From the NCBI GenBank assembly GCA_033961575.1, contig CM066732.1, positions 56,428,001 through 56,492,000 of the forward strand: DNA of 64,000 bases, read 5' to 3'. The position numbers and the translations under genes are program-made. Below, piece by piece: positions 32,062-54,100 of the stretch. A model generated the notes under the pieces. It ran no database searches and had not been told where the DNA came from. It saw nothing but the letters and a program-made list of their open reading frames with translations. Source of the stretch: Aselliscus stoliczkanus. Lineage: Eukaryota > Chordata > Mammalia > Chiroptera > Hipposideridae. Position 1 is the first letter of the stretch. The number at the start of each line of letters is the position of its first letter.

Positions 32062-33384
32062 TTTATTGCTGTCAGATACCCCTGCCTGATGCTTCAGATT
32101 TCTTTTTATTCTGGAAAGTTGGGCCCAGAAGGATGAGGAGGGGCAGACAGGGAGCCCAGGTGGGTCCAGGACAAAGGGCATTGTCTCCCAGGCTGGTGGT
32201 TGATGGGCTTGTCTTGGAGCCTGCTTCTGAGCAGCTCTTGGAAATGAGGTGCATGGGCTCCTGGAAGTGGGGGCAGAGAAACAAACAAGCCTTGCCTCCT
32301 GAAGCACTATCCCAGAAGCTCAGGCATGGCTCCCCTGTGACTTGGGAACAAACTCTAGTCTTCCTCCAGAGTGACTCACATTCCGAGTTTTCCTTTGGCT
32401 TATCTGTGTGCTGGACATTTGTTAGAGGCAGAAAGCCCAAGACCCACATGAGAGGTAGGAAGGGGGCACTTTGAGCACTCCTTGGGAAAAAGTGGTGTAT
32501 TGAAGGGTTGGGGCTTGGGCCCTGGGAAAGGGCTGGCAGTCAGTGTGTTGTGGCCACAAAACACAGGCACAGGCTGGCATGGAGTGTGTGCTGGCCTGTG
32601 AGCCCCCTGATAGTCACTTCTTGTGGCCGCAGGGCACCAAGTGTCTGGCTGCGTGGGCGTCTGGAAGGAGCTAACCTGGCCACCCACTTCCTTCTACAGG
32701 GTAAGAAGTGGGAGCCCAGAGAGGCACTGAGCACCCAGGGCCCATGGTGAGCATGTGCAGAGCTGGACTGGGTCCAGACCTCGCTATACTCGGCTACCCC
32801 ACCCCCCACCCCTGGAAGCCAGGGGTGTCATCAAGTCTAGCTCCCCCAGGACACACAGCGGCTTCAGTGCAGGCGGCGCCCTGTGCCTTGGCCCTCTATG
32901 GGGATATCTGTGTGGAAGAGAGGCCAAGGGGACTGAGGGTTAGTTAGGAAGGGCCAAGGTTTGGGCTGTGGCCCTAGTAACAGAGACAGCGTCCTGGGAG
33001 CTGATGCTTCTGGGCTCCTCTGCCAGGCCTGCGCTGAGCATCTCGCATCTGCTCACACACTTCACCCCAGAGACAGCCGAGTTATGATGTGTGTGGCAGT
33101 TGAGGCCCCATGGCAGGTGGGGATTTGAGCCCTGTGCTGGGTCCTTGTCCCCATATGGTGGAAGATACTGGACAGTTACGGGGCTCTGACCCCCCACGTC
33201 CACGGGGCTTTGCAGAGCAGCTGGCCTCCACAGAGTTGGGGGTCAGGGGGTATCCACAGCTCAGATTCTCAAAGGGTTCTGTCACCCAAAAAGAGTGGGG
33301 ACCCCTGGCCAGTGTTGACTAAGGTCTTCCCAGGTCCTGACACTCACAGGAGCTCATGCTGGGCCCAGGTCCACCACTTCACTG

Positions 33385-33545
33385 GGCCCTCTCCTAAGGG
33401 ATGGACGCACACACACCTCATTTAACTGTCACAGTATTATCCGCATTTCACAGCAAAGAAATGGAGGCTCAGAGAAGTGAGGGCATTTGCCAGCTGGCGA
33501 GTGGCAGAGCCAGGTGTCTGGCCCAAAGCCGTGTACCTCTGCAGT
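33385..33545 (+). repeat. MIR-like ancient SINE
   Basis: It reads 'cgcatttcacagcaaagaaa', 'tggaggctcagagaagtgag' and 'gcagagccaggtgtctggcc', in the order expected for MIR. Confidence 0.65.
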
Positions 33546-33964
33546 TGGCTTAAAATGGCACCGGAGCCCACAAGGGTTTCATCGATGCTCATGTTGCTCA
33601 GACACGCCCAGCCTCCTTGGGCCACTCTGCCTTAGTGGAGCTGGCTGGGAGGCCAACCCCCTCCCCCTCCTCCCCCAGCCCCCTATCCCAACTCCAGCAC
33701 TGCTGTGGGAGGTGAAGGCACAGGAACTGGCACTCCCCGTCCGCCCCTAGGACGTTTCTGCTGCTCCCCAGAGTTCCTCTCTAGAGGGGGGGCCTCAACC
33801 CTCTTTTCCAGCCCCCCCCCTCCTTTAGCTGGTTCCTTCCAGGAGCCTCCAGCTCCATATGAGGGGCAATGTATCACTCATTCCGCACCCCTGCACCGCA
33901 GACACTGCGGAGCAGCCCTGCACCCAGCGTGGATTCCTGACCCACCACTGCCTGCCCTGAGCTG

Positions 33965-34035
33965 ATAGAATAGCTCCCATTTTATGCCACTGAATTTCTG
34001 AGGGGTTTGTTCTGCAGCAACAGGAACACACGTGG
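33965..34035 (+). repeat. Possible MaLR LTR 3' fragment
   Basis: 'ttatgccactgaatttctga' and 'ttgttctgcagcaacaggaa' resemble the last 60 bp of MLT1-type LTRs. It is short and diverged. Confidence 0.4.
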
Positions 34036-35373
34036 ACACCAGCTAGAGGAGCACGTGGCCACATGTGACAACTCTTCTATATACCTGCTGTTATGAGTGA
34101 CAGGGTTTGTAGGACACATGGGCAGGACGAGCCAGCTCAGTGGCTACTCACTTTCGCAGAACCTTCTAGAAGGGCCTGGAACCATCCAGAGAGGTCGACC
34201 CTGTTGGATGGTGTTTTGGGCCCGTCACCTCATTGGCTGTTCTGCCTCACGTCCACCTGTCATTTCAGTCTGGGTAAAGGGCCCTGAGCATCTAGATCTG
34301 GGAACCCTCCAGCCTCAACCCCCCTGAGCCCTCTGACCAGCCGGCGTGCAGAGGGTCCTTGGGGGTTAGGTCAGGGCCTCATGCCCAGGGGTGGTACTGC
34401 CAGAGCAAACCCAGCATGCCCAGTCAAAATGAAGTTTCGGATAAACAGGGAATAGTGTTCCATTTGGGGGCATGTTAACACGAGGCAATTGTTCATTAGT
34501 TGCTAGACCAATAATCCTGGACTATGACACCGCCCCCGCCCCAGCAGCACCACAGCTGGACCTGTCCTGGGGCCCAGATGGTCTTGAACTCTTCACTCCA
34601 CCCATGGACGCTTACAGATAAAGAAACGAGGCATGAAGACACGCTAGAAGTGGCAGTGGTTTGAATGGAGGAGATTGGGGACCACATCACTACTGTCCCC
34701 ACCATCCCTGGGGACACTGGCATCCTGAGAGAGGGGACGGTGAGAGTTGAAAGGAGATGACCCTCAACTCTGCTTCTCCCCACGTGGCCAGATCACATCT
34801 CATCTCTAGGGCACTTTTCCCAGCTGCAAAGAACAAGTCACTGCTTGTATTTTAGGAGTTGAATTCTATATAGATGCATTTGAAAGAAAAGACTAATGCT
34901 CTTAAAAATTATTTGAAAGCTCCTTGCCTACATAATAACAAATGAGAGCACACGCATTCTGGGTTCTGTTTATAAAGCCCAGTTTTTAGAGACACCAGAT
35001 GCCGCTGCCGCCAGACTGAGAGTAGAGTGGGGTGGGGTCCTCCCCAAAACAGGATAAGCCATGGTTATTTGGGATTCAGAGGAATGGAGAAATGAGGCAA
35101 AACTGAGATGAGGTTGCATCCCCATGGACTGGGTATGATGGCCTCTCAGACCTGGATTTGGAAGCTGTCTAGGGTCCCGTTTCCGGGGGAACTACAGAGT
35201 TAAAGCCGATGTGGGGTGTTAGTGTGGAAACCCCTACCTGAAGCTCACACCTTTTGAGTCAGGCGACCACGTGACTCAGGCAAGAGCCAGGCACCTATTG
35301 CCACTAGTGTGGCCGCAAACAACGTTTCTCACAGTCTTGGAGCTTCAAAAACAGGGCTTCTCAGCATTGCACC

Positions 35374-35690
35374 AGCTGTGGACTGAATGTTTGTGTCCCC
35401 ACCCCCAATTCACATATTCAACCCTGCCCTCAGTGTGACTGTGTTAGGGCCCAAGGAGGTCAGAGGGGTTGGGACCCTCCTGAGAGGCCCGCACCCCTCC
35501 TGCCATGTGAGGACACAAGGAGACAACTGCCTCTGGATCCCAGACGAGGGGCCCTCACCAGCACCGACCACGCTGGTCACGTGACCTCAGCCTTCCAGCC
35601 TCCACAGCTTGAGAAATCGGTTTCTGCTGTTTTTGTCCCCCAGTCTGTGGCATTTTGTTGTAGCCGCCCACCCAAGCAGACTCAGAGAGC
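35374..35690 (+). mobile_element. MLT1-type ERVL-MaLR solitary LTR
   Basis: It starts 'tgtggactgaatgtttgtgt', continues with 'cagtgtgactgtgttagggc', 'gccatgtgaggacacaagga', 'ggccctcaccagcaccgacc', 'ccttccagcctccacagctt' and ends 'gtctgtggcattttgttgta', the order of an MLT1A/B LTR. No internal retroviral genes are attached. It is ancient and non-coding. Confidence 0.75.
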
Positions 35691-35839
35691 AGCACCCTTG
35701 GTGCTCATTTACGAAAGCCGTTTTCACAGGCTCACTGTACGTGGTCTGTGGTTAGTGCCTGCCTGAGATGCTGCTATTACTGCTCCCGTTGGCATATGCA
35801 GGCGCCTCATTTGAACTCACTCTCCATCTGGGCAAACTG

Positions 35840-36262
35840 AGGCAAACACTGCAAACAGCCCAGATGTTCATCAATGGGTGACACCAACTGTGGTCCTTCC
35901 ACACACGGGGTGAACTCCTGGCACCCACTACAACGCAGATGAGGCTCAAAATAATTATGCTGTATGAAAGAAACCAGTGAAAGTGAAGAGTACAGAATAA
36001 GAGGACACCCACCACTATAAAATTCTAGAAAATGCCACTAATGACAGAGAGCAGGTTGGTGGTTGCCAGAGGATAGAGGTGGGGTCAGGGAGGGGATTGC
36101 GAAAGGGCACAAGGAAACATTTGCAGGTGGTGGGCAGGTTTGCTGCCTCGGGCATGGTCATCACTCTGCCGCTCAGGTGTGTCCATGAGTCAGCACTCCC
36201 CAGGTGCATGCTCACACACGTGCCATGTGTTGTGGATCCATTATCCCTCAATAAAGCTGTCA
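35840..36262 (+). mobile_element. L1 (L1M type) 3' end, sense
   Basis: It reads 'agatgttcatcaatgggtga', 'ctcaaaataattatgctgta', 'ataaaattctagaaaatgcc', 'agcaggttggtggttgccag', and ends 'ccctcaataaagctgtcaag' before an A-rich tail, the standard 3' order of an old L1. No ORF2 survives. Confidence 0.8.
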
Positions 36263-36395
36263 AGAAAAAGAAACTTCCCTGGCTCAGCTAAAACAAATAA
36301 AAATAAATAAAAAAAAGAAAAAGAAAAAGAAACTTCCCTGACTCAGCTAAAACAAATAAAAATAAATAAAAAGAAAAAAAAAAGAAAAAGAAACT
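36262..36395 (+). repeat. A-rich tandem duplication
   Basis: A unit of about 62 bp (aagaaacttccctg-ctcagc then taaaacaaataaaaataaat) occurs twice in a row, with a third partial copy ending at 'aagaaacttccca'. It directly follows the L1 3' end, so it probably grew from the L1 A-tail and flank. Confidence 0.75.
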
Positions 36396-37086
36396 TCCCA
36401 TGGCTCCCATCTCACCATAAATCAAAGCCCTGTGTTCACAAAGGGCCCACCCCTCTCCCATCTTTGGCAGGTCCTCTCCTCTCACTTCCCCTTCTGCAGG
36501 ACTCAGGCCTCGCTGACCCGCTTTCCGGTTCGCAGGCTCTTTCGGTTCCTCTAGGCCTTTGCACTATGGCTCCCTCCTGGAGGCCCTTCCCCAGCTCTTC
36601 TGTGGTTCTTTCCTTCTTGACCTTTGTGTCTTGGCTCCAGCACTGTGCCCTCCTCCCTGACCTTGTCCCCTACCTTGTCACCCTGCATATTCCTGCTTGG
36701 TACTCATTACTTCTCTTTTGCTTAGGGTCTGTCTGGCTCTGTGAGTGCTGGGACCTTGTCTGTCTTCTCACTGCTGTCACAGGGCACAGGGCCTCAGCCA
36801 AGGTGTGGGTTGGCCAACACTGATCCAGCTCACCAACTGTTGCTAGCACACGTTTGTGCAGAGGGCCACCTGCAGGGGCCTTCTTCCTCTCAGGGCGGCC
36901 TCACTCAGGTACTCTGCCCTCCTTAGTCCCGGGATTTAATCATCAGTTGTGCCCAGTCACTCGTCTTGGCCCTAAGCAGTAAGAAAGCAACCAAAAGCCC
37001 TGCTTGCAGCCCTTAGCTTCTGGTGGGGCTCGGGGTGGGGGTCGCAGCGGAGACAGACAACAGGAAGGTAAAAAGCGTGTAAGGGT

Positions 37087-37201
37087 GCCCGGCAGAGTGG
37101 CGCGGTGGTTAAGCACTGGCTTGGAAAAGCCAGCGGTCCCGGTTCGGGTCCCACATATGAGGCCCAGTGACACTGCCCTCAAAAAAAAAAAAAAAAAAAA
37201 A
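37087..37201 (+). mobile_element. Short tRNA-derived SINE
   Basis: It has the gcccggcagagtggcgcggtggttaag head, the cccagtgacactgccctc end and an A22 tail. The target aaaagcgtgtaag is on both sides (37071 and 37200). Confidence 0.85.
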
Positions 37202-37619
37202 AAGCGTGTAAGACAGCGATGAGGGCTACCGAGAGAAACAAAACAGTGACGTGCAGGAAGTTTAGCAAGCCTTCAAACGCAGGCCTCTCCAACCCCCACA
37301 GCGTCCTTCCCTGAGCAGCCCCTGACCTCACTCAGCCTGCCTCCTCCTCCTCCTGAAACCGGGGAGAACGACGGCTCCTCCTCCCCGCCCCCCCACAGTG
37401 AACCCCACAGGGTCGTGCAGGGGAAGGGAGCGGGGAGCAGGGACGGCCGCTGCTCTCCCGCTGATTCCCTTTCTTTTTTTCCCCCTCAACCACTTGGGTT
37501 TAAAAAAAATTAAAAAGCACCATTTATTTTTTAAGGGTAGTGGATTCGGTGTAAACCAGGACTCTCATGATTACGGAAAATCTAGGAAATGCAGCCCCCC
37601 CATGCCATCTTGCACGGGC

Positions 37620-38060
37620 GAGCTGAATTGTCACCCATTTCCCGGAGGGGGTCGTGGAGGCCGCCAGGACGCGAGGGCGGCGGCGCGAAGACTCCGGGCC
37701 CCGCATGTCATGAGCCTCCGGGCCGCAGGCGGCAGCAGCGGGCGGCGGGGCGGATACAATGTAGCGAGGGCGGCGGGGCGGATACAATGTAGCGAGGGCG
37801 GCGGGGCGGATACAATGTAGCCAGGGCGGCGGCGGTCAGGTGAGCGGCGCAGGGGAAGCCCAGGCGGGTCTGTGAGGGGCGGGGGGTGCTGGGGCGGGGA
37901 CGGAGCCGGGGCTCCCGGCCCTCGGGTGCCCACTCGGCCTGCCGCACCCCGGGGCTCGGGGAGCCACCCTTTCTGACGCTGGCACCGAGGGCGCAGGGGG
38001 TGAGGGACCTGCCCGAGGCCCCCGCCCGCGCCGTGAAGGGTTCAGATCCGCGGGGCTGGG
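37620..38060 (+). promoter_or_regulatory. DEF8 CpG-island promoter and non-coding first exon
   Basis: This CpG-dense block without a TATA box lies 3.7 kb before the DEF8 start codon. A good splice donor follows 'ggcggcggtcag' at 37839/37840 (gtgagc), giving a plausible first exon that would splice to the acceptor at 41490. The start of transcription is not visible from sequence alone. Three 28-bp repeats sit just before the donor. Confidence 0.7.
37741..37824 (+). repeat. Three tandem 28-bp repeats in the DEF8 leader
   Basis: Units 37741-37768, 37769-37796 and 37797-37824 are identical except for one base near the end of the third. Each contains ggatacaatgtag, that is an ATG directly followed by TAG, with A at -3. 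The repeat ends 15 nt before the predicted exon 1 donor. Confidence 0.9.
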
Positions 38061-38859
38061 ACGCTCACCCTTCGGTCTTCACCCAGCGACACAGGATATT
38101 AGTGGCCTCAGCTGTCCCTCATCCCGCTTCAGCAGGACTTAGCACCGCCCCCCCGCCCCAGGTGACACTGTCACTGCTTCCTGCCCTCATCGCGAACTGT
38201 CTGAGGATTCGTGAGGCCCTTGGGACCCCTTTGGCTATGCTACCCTCCGCGGATGCTGTGCCGCTCTGAGCCTGTTTCCTCACCCATGAAATGGGTGGGG
38301 TGGTGGAAGAGACCTGTCCCGATATGGGCTGGTTAGTGACGGTCCCCAGAATGTATGCCTGTTGCCATTGTGGGTGAAGGTGAGGGAGGTACCGTTTGGG
38401 GGTGGCCGGCAGTGGCCACCCTGCCGGGCTTCAGTGGCAAACAACCCTTAAAGGGACAGTAACCCTGCCCTCTCCAAGAAGAATTCTGGGGACCTCCGGT
38501 GGTGGCTGGGGTGATAACAGGATCTCTTGGTGACTCCGAGGGGAATATGATTCTCTAACTAGTCAGAAGGGAAACTGAGGCTGAGAGAGGTCAAGTGACC
38601 TTACTCACTCATCCAGGGCCCCTGTGCCAGGAACAGGGGCCTGCACAGCCCATACGGAGGCAGATGAAAGATGCTTTTTACAGGGGAGCTTGCAGCCCAG
38701 AGGAGAGCTGCTGGGAAGAGCTGAGGTGTTCCTGTCTTTGAGCCACTCTTGTCATATTTTAAAATGCTGGGAGGTGTCCAGGGAGAGACCCCTGGGGTGG
38801 GGCTGGTCATGTGATGACAATGACAGTTTGCCCAGTAGCAACTGTGGGTAATGGGTTTC

Positions 38860-38980
38860 ACAGCCACATACAACTACTTAGTGCTTTCAGCGACCCAGGA
38901 GGGAGGCATTCTCCCTTATTTCAGGGCAACAAAATAGGGTCACATAGCTCATCACTGGGAAAGCCAGAGTTTGAATCAGA
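38860..38980 (+). repeat. MIR-like ancient SINE
   Basis: 'cttatttcagggcaacaaaa', 'gggtcacatagctcatcact' and 'aaagccagagtttgaatcag' follow the MIR order. Lies in DEF8 intron 1. Confidence 0.55.
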
Positions 38981-39019
38981 GTGATCTGATTCTTAATAAT
39001 AATAGTGACAATGATAATA

Positions 39020-39235
39020 ATAAGTTGTACCTGATATTTTTGGGGTGCTTACTATGTGCTGGCCAGGGTGCCCAGAACTTTAGATTAATGAATTTAATCT
39101 TAGCAATAACTTTGTATAGTGGGTGCTATTATCACCCCCATTTGAAACATGAGAAAGCTGAAGCAAAGGAAGGGTGAGGCATATGCCCAAAGCCTTCAGC
39201 AAGGAGCCAGCACAGCTGGGATTTGAAGAGGGCCA
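39020..39235 (+). repeat. MIR-like ancient SINE
   Basis: 'gtgcttactatgtgctggcc', 'gggtgctattatcaccccca', 'catgagaaagctgaagcaaa' and 'cagctgggatttgaagaggg' follow the full MIR order. Lies in DEF8 intron 1. Confidence 0.75.
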
Positions 39236-39274
39236 ATTCATCCTATCACCACAGGCTGTTGGGGTGATCAATCA

Positions 39275-39610
39275 GGATCTGCTTTTGTTTCAAGAGACAG
39301 AAATCCCCCTCCCAACAACAGTGGTTTAAAAAGAAATTTGCTTCTTTTTCATCTGAATGAAGCCCAGGGGTTTGCAGCTCAGGGCTTCTGTGTCACAACC
39401 CAAGGTGGCTGCTCCAGCTCCCCCCATTACATCTGCATCCCAGGCAGGAAGGGGTGAAGAGGGGCAGTCTCTCTTTTTTACAACAATTCCCAGAAAGTCT
39501 GGGGAGACCTTTGTTTACATCTCATGGCTCAGAACATGGTCATATGACCTCATCTAGCCATAGTGAAGCTGGGAAATCATGTGATAAGCTCCAAGTCAGG
39601 GTTCCCCACT
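39275..39610 (-). repeat. Unclassified ancient interspersed repeat
   Basis: It contains 'caacaacagtggtttaaaaa', 'caaggtggctgctccagctc', 'tacatctgcatcccaggcag' and 'catatgacctcatctagcca', a pattern I know from many mammalian genomes but cannot name with confidence. A second, poorer copy lies at 44530-44920. The strand is a guess. Confidence 0.4.
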
Positions 39611-41425
39611 ATCAAGGGAAAAGCAGACCTGTACAGTTATTAAAACAGTAAATACAAGTTTTACTCAGGGCTACTGCAATAGGTGAAGAGATCTCTGTGT
39701 AGAACTGAGCTCAATTCCAAATGCAGCGTGGGCCAATGGGATTTATAGCCAAAGGGTAGGTGGGATTGATGGATGGAAAATCACTAAAAGGAGACATCAA
39801 GGGTGAGGGGACTTCTGGCTAAACTGACCTAAAAGATCTTTGCTGAAGCCAGGCCAGTATGGTCAGACCTCTGCGTTGGGGGGAAGGAGCGAGGATCCTG
39901 ATCAGGTATGACAGTGACCAGATATCAGAGTAGGAAACTCTTGCTAAACTGACTTAGCAGGATTTTTGCTAAAACTGGATTTTACAAGGAAGGGCACAGA
40001 CGGGCCTCGGAGAAGGCTCAGGAGCCTGAGTGGGGTCTGGTTGAGCAAAGAACCGTTGTCACCACTCAGGAAGAAGAGGTGAGTGAATCCCAGGACAGTT
40101 GGATCTCTCCTGCACTCTGGGTACTTCCTTGGCCACTCTGGCCCCTGCCATCTGGGGGAACACTGGGCATCAGGGCCCAGCCACCCTGCATGAGCAACCC
40201 ATAACCAACAGGTAATAAGAGAGACGAGGCTGGAGCCATGGCACCTGTGACCTCCCCCCTCTTGACTTGGGGCTGCCCACCAATGGGGGCTAATTTCTGC
40301 CAGACTGGAACTCTCAACCCACATCCCCGCCACAGAGGCCAAACAGGCAGAACAGGACCCACCGGTGGTATGGAATGTCCCGACCCAGGTGTAGGACAGC
40401 CAGCACTGGGCAGGGCTGGGGGTGACCCTGGGCAGGGCTGTCCCCTCTGGGCTCAGTTTTCTCTTTCTTGGGAAGGGGCAGATAGCAGCCATAGGATTGT
40501 TTTTTATGATTGCAAATTATTTCAGCCTATAGATGATGTAGAGAATGCAAAACCAACACTGAGGCCCATAGTCCAAAACTTAATAAAAAAGAAAAATCTC
40601 TCCAACTTCCTTCAAACTCATCTCACTCTTAGCAGAGAGAGGCTAAGGTCCAGCTAGTTAGGTGTAGGTTCTGGAACGTACACTCCTACCCCAACCAGAG
40701 CCCCTCCCTCTCTGTCAGGAGACATTACCCTGTGTATGCCAGTATGCTGAGTTCTAGGGAGGGAAAAGCAGTGCCAGGTGGTGAACTGGACACCTCTTGC
40801 CTGTTGCCTGGGGTCCTACACACTGATGGGCCCCAGGGAGCATCAGCGGGAACCCAGGCCAGTGAGGTACCGGCAGGGACATGGAGCTCCATGGGGCACT
40901 GGAAAAGTGGGCCCTGCCTGAGGCCACATTGCAGGTGGCAGAGAAGGCCTGGACCCTGGCATCGGCTCCAGCACTGTGTCCTCTGACGGTCATCACTGAC
41001 TGTTACACTCAGGGGCTGTGTTTCTGGGGTGTTCTGATGGGAAAGGAATGCCTTGGTTTGGGGGCCAGGAGTGAGGAACTGAGTCTTCGGAGGCAAGTGT
41101 CATGGGAACAGTCAAGCCTTTCCCTCTCAGTGGACAGCAAGGGCACGGCTGAACTGTAGCTAAAGGAGGCATCTGGGGCAAAAGGGCTGTGCTGGGAGGC
41201 AGGGTGCTTGGGTTCCAGACCATCTGGCTGGTCAAGTCCTTCTCCAGCCCTGCTTGTCCCATCTGCATAGTGGGACTATGTTGAACGTCATTGCTCTGAG
41301 GGGTACCATCAGTGGGGACTTGCGTGAAGGGGCTGAGATGGTGGCAGTGCCCCAGCCAGACCTTCCTGGGGAGTGAAAGAGGCCAGGCATCCCTTCTGAG
41401 GCCCAGAAACACAGGGAAGGGGTGA

Positions 41426-51162
<9,737 letters not shown>

Positions 51163-54100
51163 AGTGGTGGGCACCGCTCCCAGGCCTGTCTGGCGACCAC
51201 CCTACTGGTCATCGCCAAAGTCAAGCCATCTCTTGTGCTCTGGAGACCCCTAGGATGCAACACTTGGACCTTTCCCCCCGTGCTGGGCCAGAGTGGTACA
51301 AGTGCCACGAGCTCCGTCACCTGTGGGTCCTTGTTGGGACTTGGAGCTGTGCTATTTCCTGGATGTGCTGCTGTGAGGGCCAGAATGTGCCCCGCCCTCC
51401 CCACTGCAGGGCTTTGTGGGCAGGGGAGTGGGAGAGGGCTTCTCGTTTTGCCCATGGGACCAAGGCCACTCTGGGAACCATGGAGAGCTTCAGGAGAATG
51501 GCAGGCAAGACCCAAGGATGCCAGCTGCAAACACCCAGCCTTGGCCTGAGTTTTGTCTTCTATGGATGGTTTGGAATCTACCCGCAAGCTCCCAGCCCTC
51601 CAGCACCTTGTCTCTGTGGGGTCTTCTGGATATCCCTGGCCAGGGCTCTTTACAACTGTCCCCAAGGTTTTGGAGATTAGGGGTTGCCTGGAGAGAACAG
51701 GGATTGGTTGACAGGGCCAGTCCAGGTGTTACAAGTTCATTTTGTACAACATGGAGGGAAGGGGCCATGGAGTTCACCCCGGGTGGGCCAGCCACTGCCG
51801 CCCTGGCCCAGCTCAGTTTACCCTGGTGTTCTGAGCTTGGTGGCTGGGTGTCTGTCCTGAAGAGACTGTCTTGCTTCCAGATGTGCACCCTGGGGAAGTT
51901 CCAGGTTTGGCAAGATGGTTGGTTCCAGTAGGCTTGAGTGGGCTTTCTGAGGATGCGATTTCCCCAACGAGGTCTGTGCTGCTGCTGTAGTGCCTGCGTA
52001 GGACTCAGCAGCTCGAAGACCAGCCAGGGGCCTTTTGCGGGCGGGAGGGAGGGGGACACCTGAGGTCAGGTGCTGGGATATTTGCTCCAGGGAGCTCCAG
52101 GCTGAAAGCCCATGAAGGAAGACCAAGGTGTGCATGGTCCCGTGCCCCAGCGGACAAGGACCCCCCTGTACGGAGGACGAGACTCGCAGCCCTTCATTGG
52201 GAGCCATGGCTGGGCTCCCCATTTGCCAGAACACTCTGTGCGTTGAAGGCCCTGCGCCAAGGCGAAGGCTCATGGGAAAAGCACATTTCAGGGCATGGAT
52301 TCCCAGTCCTTTTCCTGCCCTGGACTCTGCTTGGATGTCACTTACAGGTGGCAGATGGTGGGCAGAGAACACACCACTGGGGTATCCATCACCTTTGACT
52401 GGGAAACCCAAGAGGAGATAACCTCAGGCACCACAAGGGTCAGCTCAGCTTGCTGGCCAATGTGAGGGGTGGGTGAAGGCAGTGTCACATGTGGCTTTAC
52501 GCTGTGTGTTCTGCCACGTGACAGTGTGGAGGTGCGTCAACACTGGGTCCTGGGCCTGCTTCCCCTTCTCTGGAGCTGCATTTCCATCATGGGGATAGTA
52601 GCCATTCCCAGGTTTACTGTGTGAGCAACATCACACTGCTCAGTGACAATCCGTGTGCTGAGAAAACGTCAGTATGCTGGATACAGCGGGCTCCCCACTA
52701 CACCCCTCTCCACCTACCCCTTCTGATGAGTCTGAGCAGAATTGTGTGGCCTTTCTGAATGCACAGCAGTGTGACAAGAAGCTACGGAGTGCCCAGTTTC
52801 CACAGCCAGCACTCCACAGAAAAGCATGAGGGACACCGCTGTAATGCTACTGCAGCCACTGTCATATTGTGTTCTCTAGACCCTGGTGTGTAGTGAGTGG
52901 GGGACAAGGCAGGGTTTGCTGACATGCAGACCAGCCTTACTTTTCCAATGGGGTAAAATGTAATCTGGTTTGGGAGAGTAGGTGTTCTTTACGGGTGGGA
53001 AGCAGCATGATGTGGGTGTCAGACATAGGCCTGAATGTTCAGATCCCTCCCAGCCTGCATCTCTTCTCTGAGACAGGGCTGCTCAGGTTCTGGGAGGCAC
53101 CAAGCCCTGAGCTAGGCATGCAGACAATGCTCAGTAAATGGAAGCGATGTCTTATTTCCAGTCATGGTAGAAGGATTGTCTCATTAACCTAGTGTAACAG
53201 AGTCACAGGTCCAGCTCCTAGCAGCCTGTTCCATCTTCACAAGCTAGCCATCACTCATCTCAAGGCCATTTCAATTACCCTTGGACTTCAGGAAATCATA
53301 AAACCCCCATCCCAAATTACATTCACACCTCTGTAGACGTACATTTTTCTACAGAGATATGATCTACGTTTTTGATTAGGGTCTCAAAGGGGCCAAGACC
53401 CAGAGAATTCGGGAATCTCGGCTTTACACGGTGTCCACACATCATCTATACCTAGCTGCAACCCAGACAGGCTGGCAGCAATCCTATTCTGAAAGAAACC
53501 AGAGTGCTCTAAGGGGAAATCACAGAGGCTGGGAGGAAAGACATTGAGGGCTGTTTGTGGGTCCCGCTGTGGTGTGTCTGAGCTATGCCTCCAACTGTAA
53601 ATAACTAAAGCTCTACTGTGAACACGAGGTGGAGGATGCAACCTTCCTCCCCCTTTTGGGTTATGACATAGTATTTTCATCTTTTTATTTTGACAAACTC
53701 AGATTTACAGAAACATTGTATTCCCATTTACTTGTCTCCTGGATTCCATTAACATTTTGCCCCATTTGCTTTATTCTTCCCTACCCCACACACTTTCCTG
53801 ACCATCTGACAGTAAATTGCACAGATGAATCCCCTTCACGTCTAAATACTTCTGTGTATTCCTCCCTAACATGGACATTATCTCACATGGCTACAGTGCA
53901 ATGATCAAAACACATCCGGAAACTAAGTGATATACCATAAAACCTACAATAAACCTTATTCAGATTTTGCCTTGCAGTTGTCATGTCTCTTCAGCCTTCT
54001 TAAATCTGGAAGGGTGCATGACATTGACAGTTTTGAAAAGCACAGGTTAATTATTTTGAAGAATGTCCTTCAATGTGGGTTTTTCTGATTGGATTCAGGC

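Larger units (their letters stand above)
32090..37600. other. TUBB3-DEF8 intergenic region
   Basis: I find no conserved exon here. It holds a MIR (33385-33545), a possible MaLR LTR end (33965-34035), an MLT1-type LTR (35374-35690), an L1M 3' end (35840-36262), an A-rich tandem duplication (36262-36390) and a short SINE (37087-37201). The remainder looks like unique, non-coding sequence. Confidence 0.6.
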
